Source of the DNA: Cyanobacteria bacterium UBA8803
GTDB taxonomy: Bacteria > Cyanobacteriota > Cyanobacteriia > Cyanobacteriales > Coleofasciculaceae
DNA length: 5,436 nt
Assembly: GCA_003505715.1 (NCBI GenBank)
Contig: DNXU01000585.1
Coordinates: forward strand, 13,449-18,884
Direction: 5' to 3'
Part shown: piece after piece, positions 1 to 4,564 of the stretch
Layout: each line of letters opens with the position of its first letter
Position numbering within the stretch: the first letter of the stretch is position 1
The notes under the pieces: generated by a model
Told to the model about the DNA's origin: nothing
Databases searched by the model: none
Seen by the model: only the letters and a program-made list of their open reading frames with translations
Translations under genes and position numbers: made by a program

Positions 1-18
1 AGGGATGAGGGATGAGGG
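1..18. repeat. GGGATGA heptamer tandem repeat at left edge
   Basis: About two and a half copies of the heptamer GGGATGA start the window, only 24 nt past the aspA stop codon. The array may continue outside the window. Short tandemly repeated heptamers between genes are known from filamentous cyanobacteria. The same heptamer in the same orientation closes the window. No terminator-like hairpin is visible between the repeat and aspA. Confidence 0.6.
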
Positions 19-41
19 AGAATTTATCTATTCAATTCCTC

Positions 42-1454
42 TTAATGCTGAGGAAGAGCGCTCATTTTTTCTAGGTCTAACACCGTTGCTAAGTCTTCAG
101 CACTCATTAATCCCCGCTCTAGCACGATCTGCCGTAGGGATTTGCCCGTTTCTAGGGATTCTTTGGCAACAGCCGCAGCATTAAGATAACCGATGTGGGG
201 ATTGAGAGCTGTGACTAAAGCCAGACTACCTTCGGCATAACTCAAACAGCGATCGCGTTGAGCGGTAATTCCGACTAGACAGCGTTTGGTGAGGGCTAAT
301 AAGGTATTCCCCAAAATTTCAATACTGTGAATCAGATTGTAGGCAATCAGCGGCATCATAACATTAAGTTCCAATTGTCCGGCTTGGGCAGCTAAGGCGA
401 TCGCGCTATCGTAACCCATGACCTGAAAGCAAACCATTGAGGTCATTTCTGCCATGACCGGATTGTACTTACCGGGCATAATTGACGATCCGGGCTGAAC
501 GGGTGGTAGTTGAATTTCCTTGAACCCCGTTTTGGGACCGGAATCCATTAGCCGCAGGTCGTGGGAAATTTTAACGCAATCTTGCGCTAGGTTGCGCAAA
601 CTGCCGGAAACATTAACAAAGGGAGCCATACTTTGCATGGCTGCCATTAGGTGGGGAGCAGTTGTCAGGGGTTGACCGATGAGTTCGGAAAGAATTTGAG
701 CCACCTGTTGGCAATACTGGGGATGAGTATTGAGTCCAGTGCCAGCTGCCGAGCCACCTAAACCCAATTTCTGCAAATCGAGAGCGGCGTTTTCAATGCG
801 GTTAGTATGGTCTGAGAGAATTTGTGCCCAAGCACGAAAGTTTTCCCCTAGTCGTACTGGCACGGCATCTTGTAAATGGGTTCTGCCGGATCTGACCACC
901 TCCTGAAATTCATCTGCCTTATTATCCAGGGCAGTAATGGCGTCGGCTAAAGCGGGGTAAAGGCTATGTTCTAAGGCTAACAGGGCACCAATCCGAATCG
1001 CGGTGGGGATGACATCGTTGGTGGATTGACCGTAATTAACGTGGTCGTTCGGGCTAACCCGCTGGTAATTCCCTTTTTTATCTCCTAGAATTTCCAGCGC
1101 CCGATTGGCTAGTACTTCGTTAACATTCATGTGATGAGAAGTGCCAGCCCCAGCTTGATAAATATCAACGACAAACTGATCCCGCCATCTGCCGTTGAGG
1201 ACTTCATCAGTCGCTTGGACAATAGCATGGCTAATGTCTTGGGGAATGCAGCCCAGATTACCATTAGCGATCGCCGTCGCTTTTTTGATCAGCACGCAGG
1301 CATCTACATAGGTGGGCAACGGGTTGATGCCACTGATGGGGAAGTTTTCTGTTGCCCGCAGGGTTTGAATGCCGTAGTAAGTATCAGCCGGGATTTGCCG
1401 CTCTCCCATGGAATCGCGTTCAATCCGGTAAGCTGTACCTGTTGGTTGCGTCAT
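42..1454 (-). CDS. aspA: aspartate ammonia-lyase (aspartase), fumarase/aspartase superfamily
   Basis: A cytosolic homotetrameric lyase that interconverts L-aspartate with fumarate and ammonia. The 470-residue length is normal for AspA. Motifs in order, numbered from the ATG: YYGIQTLR near 26, GAGTS with T105/S106, NYGQSTND with S144/T145/N146, SGRTH with T192/H193, and the catalytic flexible loop GSSIMPGK with S323 as the expected general base, K329 and N331. Mapped onto Bacillus AspB, all the carboxylate-binding positions I can recall are kept. YYGIQT and TLRATENF favour aspartase over fumarase C, whose usual text is LWGAQT. Two deviations: HH at 107-108, where TN or VN is usual, and Y330, where Val is usual in KVNP; they may be typical of the cyanobacterial clade. 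I chose the ATG at 1454 because GGAG at 1465-1468 lies 10 nt before it. A TTG six bases upstream (1460) would add Met-Glu but sits only 4 nt from GGAG. It stands alone; both neighbours are repeats or mobile DNA. Confidence 0.9.
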   Translation of the reverse strand: MTQPTGTAYRIERDSMGERQIPADTYYGIQTLRATENFPISGINPLPTYVDACVLIKKATAIANGNLGCIPQDISHAIVQATDEVLNGRWRDQFVVDIYQAGAGTSHHMNVNEVLANRALEILGDKKGNYQRVSPNDHVNYGQSTNDVIPTAIRIGALLALEHSLYPALADAITALDNKADEFQEVVRSGRTHLQDAVPVRLGENFRAWAQILSDHTNRIENAALDLQKLGLGGSAAGTGLNTHPQYCQQVAQILSELIGQPLTTAPHLMAAMQSMAPFVNVSGSLRNLAQDCVKISHDLRLMDSGPKTGFKEIQLPPVQPGSSIMPGKYNPVMAEMTSMVCFQVMGYDSAIALAAQAGQLELNVMMPLIAYNLIHSIEILGNTLLALTKRCLVGITAQRDRCLSYAEGSLALVTALNPHIGYLNAAAVAKESLETGKSLRQIVLERGLMSAEDLATVLDLEKMSALPQH

Positions 1455-1461
1455 TTCCAAA

Positions 1462-1468
1462 CTTCTCC
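1462..1468 (-). promoter_or_regulatory. Shine-Dalgarno of aspA (decides start)
   Basis: On the minus strand this reads GGAGAAG. It ends 7 nt before the ATG at 1454 (10 nt counted from GGAG), a normal spacing. For the TTG at 1460 only 1 to 4 nt remain, so the ATG is the better start. The A/T-rich stretch between here and about 1530 should hold the aspA promoter, but I see no convincing -35/-10 pair. Confidence 0.6.
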
Positions 1469-1533
1469 GTTTTTTCCCGAAAATTGAGACATTTTTTGCT
1501 AAACAACTACCAAAATATCCTAGAAGTTGAGAG

Positions 1534-1554
1534 CCACCGTCTTTTAAGCGGTGG
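1534..1554. repeat. hairpin near the left end of the tnpB element
   Basis: CCACCG at 1534-1539 pairs with CGGTGG at 1549-1554 around a 9-nt loop (a T·G wobble can close it further). No T-run follows, so it is a poor intrinsic terminator. It lies about 105 bp before the tnpB start, where a subterminal left-end hairpin of an IS200/IS605 element is expected. It also resembles TnpB-element right-end hairpins, so it could instead be the scar of another element. Confidence 0.45.
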
Positions 1555-1632
1555 ATGAAAACGATTATTGGATTTATCCTTCGACAAGCTCAGGAACACC
1601 TTTCGCGTCCGGATACTCTCTGCAAAACCCTC

Positions 1633-1650
1633 TATAATAATGTAGGAGGT
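1633..1650 (+). promoter_or_regulatory. -10 box and Shine-Dalgarno of tnpB fragment
   Basis: A perfect TATAAT lies at 1633-1638; no good -35 sits 17 bp upstream. AGGAGGT at 1644-1650 is a near-perfect Shine-Dalgarno, 9 nt before the ATG at 1660. Because the -10 ends only 5 nt before the Shine-Dalgarno, a transcript from it would have an almost absent leader, so the promoter call is weaker than the ribosome-site call. Confidence 0.5.
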
Positions 1651-1659
1651 AAAAAGTAA

Positions 1660-2049
1660 ATGTTAAGTTTAGCCTACGATTATAAAGCTATCCCAACACC
1701 AGAGCAAGTCCAGATAATCGAACACACTTTAACTGTCTGTCGAAAAGTTGGGAATTTTGCTTTGCGTGAGCGCAAGGATTGGATTAATTATCGTAAGTGT
1801 CAAATTAACGCTTGCTCAATTACCTCTGAGTACATCATTCCGGCGGACACACCTCGTCCCACTTACGCACAACAATGCAAGTCCTTAACCTCAATTGCGA
1901 AGCGGGGTGAAAAGGAGGTAACTGGCAGCCTGAGCTGGAATCCTTTCAAGCAAGAACCCATAAGTAATAAAAGTGAAGATGTGACTGAACTACCGTTATC
2001 AGCAACCAGTGTAAAGGCTGACACACTGGAGCCAAAAGGCAAAGGATAG
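1660..2049 (+). pseudogene. tnpB: tnpB 5' fragment (IS200/IS605-family RNA-guided nuclease TnpB, N-terminus only)
   Basis: TnpB is the RNA-guided DNA nuclease encoded by IS200/IS605 and IS607 elements, usually about 370-450 residues. Here only codons 1-77 (1660-1890) look like TnpB: the N-terminal YDYKAIPTPEQ segment, NFALRERKDW near 32-41, CQINACSITSEYIIPAD near 47-63, and YAQQCKSLT ending at 77. This matches the N-terminal helix-turn-helix-like region common in cyanobacterial TnpB. The remaining 52 codons (Ser/Lys/Glu/Pro-rich) bear no resemblance to TnpB and read through what I take to be group II intron RNA sequence; the TAG at 2047-2049 is therefore accidental. The RuvC Asp/Glu residues and the zinc finger are all missing, so no nuclease is possible. 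Start choice is secure: ATG with AGGAGGT 9 nt upstream. Confidence 0.8.
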
Positions 2050-2215
2050 GGAATTGGCGTTTTAGCAAGCGACCAATAAGCACTTCCCAAAAACCCGGTA
2101 GAGAGCATCATTCTAAAGGTTCAACCAATGGTTATCAGGAACGAGATAACCTCTATATTTCTCTCCAGGAAAGGTCGATGTGTCGCGATTATCTTGTCCG
2201 TTACTAATACCCAAT
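1895..2215 (+). mobile_element. probable 5' portion of a group II intron (domain I region)
   Basis: TnpB similarity stops at 1890 and the next bases read TTGCG, close to the group II 5' consensus GUGYG. The stretch is rich in local stems: CCAGTGT/ACACTGG (2006-2012 with 2023-2029), GGGAA...TTCCC enclosing ATTGG...CCAAT (about 2048-2096), and GGTTATC/GATAACC (2130-2136 with 2145-2151) around the loop AGGAACGA. These fit domain I style folding, and the clear domain V/VI at 3447-3520 on the same strand supports a matching 5' half. At about 320 nt it is shorter than a usual domain I-III, so it is probably truncated. I could not identify EBS/IBS pairings. The 3' limit is a guess. Confidence 0.5.
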
Positions 2216-2232
2216 TTAAAAGCGTGACATTT

Positions 2233-2328
2233 TAGACTTATGAGGGTATGAATATTAGAGGTGCGAGGGGTTTAACAGCAGCTCAGAGGGCAACTTTAAA
2301 AGTGTTGGGAGCTGTGGAGAGCGATTAG
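2233..2328 (+). pseudogene. possible C-terminal remnant of a pentapeptide-repeat protein
   Basis: Between an in-frame TAG (2233-2235) and the TAG at 2326-2328 the frame reads TYEG MNIRG ARGLT, then AAQRATLKVLGAVESD. The x-N-I-R-G step followed by GLT-x-x-Q resembles the tail of cyanobacterial pentapeptide-repeat proteins, where a last A-N-L-x-G repeat is followed by a GLT..Q helix. An ATG at 2248 exists, but its only purine-rich upstream stretch is too close to serve as a ribosome site. I treat it as debris, not a gene. With about 30 residues the assignment is tentative. Confidence 0.25.
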
Positions 2329-2364
2329 TTCGGTCGCAAAAGTTTTCGGTCTACTGAAATTCAA

Positions 2365-2772
2365 TTATCGCGTGGTCAGTATGTAGGGAGAATTAACATC
2401 AATGAGCCAATTTTCATCTACAACTTCCAAGTTCTCATCCAGAATCAGGATTAACTCGCCAAGTGTGGTTTTAGACTCGTGCTTAGGCGAATCTAAACCA
2501 TTAGAGGGATTGATGGTCAGTGCAAATTTGAGTTGCAACCAGTGTGCATTTTCTGTGCCTACTGGGGAGATTCCTAGGGAACTACTAATCAGTTCTGGGT
2601 TAGGCATCTGGGTAAAGCTAATGACTTCATAAAATTCTTCTTCATCCCAATAGCCATTGATTTGTGCATTGCACGCTTGCAGGTGTTGAATGGCAATTTG
2701 GTCGGGGGCAAGTTGCTTCAAGGTTTGGGCAAGGTTGTGCCAGATTGGATGATTTTTGAGTGTGCTAGTCAC
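2365..2772 (-). CDS. hypothetical acidic protein, second gene of a two-gene unit
   Basis: 135 residues; I do not recognise the family. It is clearly acidic (about 17 Asp/Glu against 6 Lys/Arg), with an acidic cluster DEEEFYE near 43-49 and an alternating hydrophobic/acidic C-terminus (LGELILILDENLEVVDENWLI, near 104-124) that suggests beta strands. There is no signal peptide or membrane segment, so it is probably cytosolic. The start is a GTG at 2770-2772, preceded by the weak purine stretch GGGGTAAG; the TAG of the upstream gene lies 13 nt before it, which suggests co-transcription and perhaps translational coupling. No ATG, GTG or TTG in frame offers a better start nearby. Its small size, acidity and position after a gene with a basic C-terminal half would fit an immunity or antitoxin protein, but nothing in the sequence proves this. 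Confidence 0.65.
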   Translation of the reverse strand: MTSTLKNHPIWHNLAQTLKQLAPDQIAIQHLQACNAQINGYWDEEEFYEVISFTQMPNPELISSSLGISPVGTENAHWLQLKFALTINPSNGLDSPKHESKTTLGELILILDENLEVVDENWLIDVNSPYILTTR

Positions 2773-2785
2773 AAAACTTACCCCG

Positions 2786-3115
2786 CTAGTGGTTTGTTTG
2801 TTTTCCTGGGAAGTGGAGAATACATTCTATTATCTTGCCGTGAAATCGCCGATCGCCGCCAAAGCCTAGGACTTTAGTTTTGAAGTCGTAATCCGCTTGT
2901 TCAGAGGGAACGATGCCAGTATTACCTTTGGGTGGAACAAGTCCTTTGTTAATGGCTCTAAGATGTTTGCCAATGGGATCGTAGAGAATACCTAGTTGGA
3001 TTTGGGCTTTGCTAAATGATACGAGCCTGCCTTCAGCAGATTGGTAGACTACATCAGGCTGAATCTCCTGCCAGCTATTGGTTAATTCGGGTGTTTCGGG
3101 TTCATGATCGCTCAT
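2786..3115 (-). CDS. hypothetical protein, first gene of a two-gene unit
   Basis: 109 residues, family not recognised. The N-terminus (1-29) is acidic and Pro/Glu-rich; the rest is moderately basic (about 10 Lys/Arg to 5 Asp/Glu after residue 50), with LGILYDPIGKH near 41-51 and FKTKVLGFGGDRRFHGKI at 78-95. The second half, with a GGDRR turn between predicted strands, has the look of a small all-beta/alpha toxin-like domain, but this is impression only. No signal peptide or membrane segment. The ATG at 3113-3115 is the earliest possible start because a TGA sits directly before it; no Shine-Dalgarno is visible, which raises the chance that this is the cut-off 3' domain of a once longer protein. 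The next gene begins 13 nt after its stop. Both lie antisense to the surrounding tnpB/intron remnants. Confidence 0.65.
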   Translation of the reverse strand: MSDHEPETPELTNSWQEIQPDVVYQSAEGRLVSFSKAQIQLGILYDPIGKHLRAINKGLVPPKGNTGIVPSEQADYDFKTKVLGFGGDRRFHGKIIECILHFPGKQTNH

Positions 3116-3201
3116 TCAGATTTAAAACGTTATGGCGACGGGAATGAATCAGTATCCTAACAAGCGATCGCACGGCTGATAACAGGCATCATAATGCAAA
3201 T

Positions 3202-3226
3202 GCTGGGTTGATGCCCGACACCCAGC
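3202..3226. repeat. hairpin GCTGGGT/ACCCAGC in intergenic region
   Basis: GCTGGGT (3202-3208) pairs with ACCCAGC (3220-3226) around an 11-nt loop. Similar GGCTGGGT...ACCCAGC palindromes are common between cyanobacterial genes. It lies upstream of the minus-strand gene starting at 3115. A HIP1 octamer is nearby at 3164-3171. Confidence 0.5.
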
Positions 3227-3245
3227 CTACAAGGGCGCGAGCGTC

Positions 3246-3281
3246 GGGAATCGGTCAACTATGAATACTTGACCGATTCTC
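3246..3281. repeat. perfect 11-bp inverted repeat
   Basis: GAATCGGTCAA (3248-3258) and TTGACCGATTC (3269-3279) are perfect reverse complements around a 10-nt loop; a G·U and a G-C pair extend the stem to 13 steps (3246-3281). It lies directly before another perfect hairpin (3281-3302) and before the intron 3' remnant. No T-run follows. It may be a transcript-stabilising or terminator-like stem, or part of intron domain IV. Confidence 0.65.
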
Positions 3282-3302
3282 TCTTGGGTTGAACCCCAAG
3301 AG
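3281..3302. repeat. perfect 8-bp inverted repeat abutting the previous hairpin
   Basis: CTCTTGGG (3281-3288) pairs with CCCAAGAG (3295-3302) around a 6-nt loop. It shares its first base with the end of the 3246-3281 stem, so the two hairpins would stack in tandem. Its position just before the intron-encoded protein remnant could mark the junction between foreign DNA and intron. Confidence 0.55.
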
Positions 3303-3308
3303 GATGAG

Positions 3309-3490
3309 GATTACCTTGAAGCTTAAGTATTTTACTATGACCAGAGTGACAAAAGAGGGCTACACTGTTATGACCAGATTCATGAATGTAGTCACATCAA
3401 CCACGCGCCGGGATGCCATAAGCAAAGGTGGCAGCCATGTACTGAGGAGCCGGATGAGGTTAACGTCTCACGTCCGGTTTTGGAGCCGAG
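3309..3490 (+). pseudogene. C-terminal remnant of group II intron-encoded protein (reverse transcriptase/maturase/HNH)
   Basis: The frame that includes 3309-3311 reads EDEDYLEA, a stop (TAA at 3324-3326), then VFYYDQSDKRG, LHCYDQIHE (3360-3386) and finally EEPDEVNVSRPVLE (3444-3485), the last part translated from domain V itself. Intron-encoded proteins of bacterial group II introns typically end with an HNH-like stretch around LLHRHCHDQ and then run into domain V with text like EEPDE.K.SRPVL; both are recognisable here. The whole reverse transcriptase and maturase parts (usually 400-600 residues) are absent, and the HNH-like motif is degenerate. It is non-functional. Identification rests on resemblance of short motifs. 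Confidence 0.5.
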
Positions 3491-3520
3491 TCAGGGGGCG
3501 ACTCCCTGGCTTAGGTTAAC
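3447..3520 (+). ncRNA. group II intron domains V and VI (3' end of intron)
   Basis: Domain V, 3447-3480: the lower helix GAGCCGGA pairs with TCCGGTTT and contains the catalytic AGC triad at 3448-3450; a two-base bulge (C3471, G3472) follows, then the upper helix TGAG/CTCA with G·U and U·G steps closed by the loop TAAC (3461-3464). Domain VI: GTCAGGGG (3490-3497) pairs with TCCCTGGC (3503-3510), and the base CCGA/TTAGG leaves A3513 bulged as the expected branch point. A3513 is followed by 7 nt ending in AC at 3520, which fits the usual 7-8 nt distance to the 3' splice site. The intron needs its other domains and a maturase, which are truncated or gone here, so splicing is unlikely. Confidence 0.88.
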
Positions 3521-3635
3521 GGAAGAAAGGTGCGAGAGGCGTGTCGTTCGACTGAGCGCTCACGCCGAAGTCTTGAGACCGCCTCGTAACATCCTTTTAA
3601 GAATCTCCTCGGCTTTAGCCAGGGGAGTACGTCAA
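3521..3635 (+). mobile_element. right end of IS200/IS605-type tnpB element, with possible reRNA (omega RNA) scaffold
   Basis: Beyond the intron 3' end lies about 115 bp that closes the tnpB element. CTCCTCGGC (3605-3613) pairs with GCC-A-GGGGAG (3618-3627) through a TTTA loop with one bulged A; after it come TACG and TCAA (3632-3635), the same right cleavage tetranucleotide as in IS608. In such elements the tnpB 3' end plus right end give the guide RNA scaffold, and the bases just outside act as guide. No TnpB C-terminal protein sequence is recognisable in 3521-3600. The hairpin also stands just past the exbD stop and could act as its terminator, although no T-run follows on the exbD strand. 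Confidence 0.55.
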
Positions 3636-3648
3636 TTTTGAATGAGCC

Positions 3649-4491
3649 TTATGGCTGCTGCCGCTGAGGCACAGTAGTATTATTTTGAGGAGGAGTTACA
3701 GCACCGGAATTGGGCAGGGCTGAACTCCCAGGATTCACCTGGGGTTGTCCCGGCGTTGGTTGCAGACCCGAATTTGGTACGTTTGAACTACCAGGATTCA
3801 GCTGGGGTTGTCCGGGAGATGGTGGTAAATTACCGGGTTGAAGTCCTCCAGCAGGTAATTCGGGTTGTAGCCCGCCCGGATTAGCTGGCAATTGGGGCTG
3901 TCCGTAGGGATTAAGGGTTCCGTCTGGGTTAGTAGGGATTTGACCTGGATTGGGTGAGAAGCCAGGAACTCCAGTGGGTGGCAAGCCGGGATTGGGGCTA
4001 GGAGGCTGCTGGCCTTCTTTTGGTAAAGTCGCTAGCGCCACGCGATCGCCTCCCACTTCCCGCAACAAGTCCAACACCTGCACGACATCGTTGTAACTGG
4101 CATTGGGAGAAGCGTACAGCGCGATTAAACCTAGCGGATTTTGTTGGCGGTGGATCTGTAGTTTCTGCGTTAACTGCTCTTTGGTGGCAACTGGGTCTTG
4201 TTCCACAAACACTTGACCCAGGTCGTTGAGACTGACCATTAAGATTTCCCGCCCCTGGGGTGTCCCAGTACTCGCCTTGGGCAAATCTACGCTAATGGCT
4301 TGCTGACGAGAAAATCCTACCGCTGCCAAGATAAAAAACGTCAGAATGCAAAAAATGACATCAATTAGGGGGACAACCTCAACCCGGACTTCTTCGGGTT
4401 GAGTTTCTATCCTCAACCTTAGGGGACGGGGGGGTGGAGGATAAAGGGATGAACGAACTCTTTTTTTCATCGAATTAATATTGGGCACCAT
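3649..4491 (-). CDS. exbD: ExbD/TolR-family biopolymer transport protein with long Pro-rich extension
   Basis: ExbD works with ExbB in the inner membrane as a proton-driven motor for TonB-type transport. The 280-residue protein has a short cytoplasmic N-terminus, one membrane segment at about 38-58 with the essential proton-relay aspartate D44 in the motif PLIDVIF, and a periplasmic ExbD domain to about 157 (VDLPKAS at 68, LYASPNASYNDVVQVLDLLREVGGDRVAL 125-153). Usual family length is about 135-150, so the last 120 residues are an extension, almost only Pro, Gly, Asn, Gln, Ser and Leu, with a 17-residue unit repeated at a 21-residue step (226-242 and 247-263). The ATG at 4491 is the farthest upstream start (a stop and no start codon precede it); M8 at 4470 (MKKRVRSS) is equally plausible, as neither has a clear Shine-Dalgarno. 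It follows exbB after 73 nt and likely shares its transcript. TolR is the alternative name; no tol genes are present. Confidence 0.87.
   Translation of the reverse strand: MVPNINSMKKRVRSSLYPPPPRPLRLRIETQPEEVRVEVVPLIDVIFCILTFFILAAVGFSRQQAISVDLPKASTGTPQGREILMVSLNDLGQVFVEQDPVATKEQLTQKLQIHRQQNPLGLIALYASPNASYNDVVQVLDLLREVGGDRVALATLPKEGQQPPSPNPGLPPTGVPGFSPNPGQIPTNPDGTLNPYGQPQLPANPGGLQPELPAGGLQPGNLPPSPGQPQLNPGSSNVPNSGLQPTPGQPQVNPGSSALPNSGAVTPPQNNTTVPQRQQP
3703..3816 (-). repeat. two-copy 63-bp-step repeat inside exbD
   Basis: 51-bp units at 3766-3816 and 3703-3753 encode PGQPQLNPGSSNVPNSG and PGQPQVNPGSSALPNSG, separated by LQPT. The step is exactly 63 bp, in frame, so copy number can change without a frameshift. 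The DNA copies have diverged at several bases, so this is not a very recent duplication. Confidence 0.75.
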
Positions 4492-4564
4492 CGGGTAACG
4501 GACGGTTTGACACTCGCCGCTGTGGCATAGACGGGGAAACTTTTAATGGTTTCTGCCGTAGCTC

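Larger units (their letters stand above)
1531..3635 (+). mobile_element. degraded IS200/IS605-type tnpB element interrupted by group II intron remnants and foreign genes
   Basis: Seen directly: a hairpin and a tnpB 5' end on the left, and on the right a group II intron domain V/VI followed by a TnpB-type right-end hairpin and TCAA. All of these read on the plus strand. Between them lie a likely intron 5' part, a possible pentapeptide remnant and two minus-strand genes. The simplest reading is a tnpB element invaded by a group II intron, with later loss of most of tnpB and of the intron's reverse transcriptase and gain of other DNA. No tnpA (Y1 transposase) and no intact TnpB RuvC domain are present, so the unit cannot move by itself. 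The outer boundaries are approximate. Independent insertion of two separate fragments is possible but explains the symmetric nesting less well. Confidence 0.55.

Noticed and set aside
42..1454. Class II fumarase (fumC) instead of aspartase
   Set aside because: The shared superfamily motifs allow it, but YYGIQTLRATENF near the N-terminus follows aspartase, not the LWGAQT pattern of FumC.
1131..1558. Two overlapping plus-strand open frames (1131-1487 and 1352-1558)
   Set aside because: They lie opposite aspA or its leader, have no ribosome site and no protein-like motifs; they mirror the coding bias of aspA.
1577..1597. CCTTCGACAAGCTCAGGAAC-like stretch as a regulatory site
   Set aside because: This type of text is a widespread repeat phrase in bacterial intergenic DNA; with one copy here I cannot assign a role.
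1863..2111. Minus-strand open frame of 82 codons
   Set aside because: It lies antisense to the tnpB fragment and intron 5' part, with no recognisable domain or Shine-Dalgarno.
2402..2877. Plus-strand open frames 2402-2632 and 2662-2877
   Set aside because: They are antisense to the two-gene unit at 2365-3115, whose gene spacing and composition look more like real coding sequence.
3336..3377. TATGACCAG twice (3336-3344 and 3369-3377) as a CRISPR-like or tandem repeat
   Set aside because: Only two short copies 33 bp apart with unlike spacers; it lies in the intron-protein remnant and is probably chance or a small local duplication.
3289..3519. Plus-strand open frame of 76 codons from ATG 3289
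   Set aside because: It runs through domain V/VI in a frame different from the intron-protein tail; it is structural RNA sequence read as protein.
4020..4229. Plus-strand open frame inside exbD
   Set aside because: It is antisense to the conserved ExbD domain and carries no recognisable motif.
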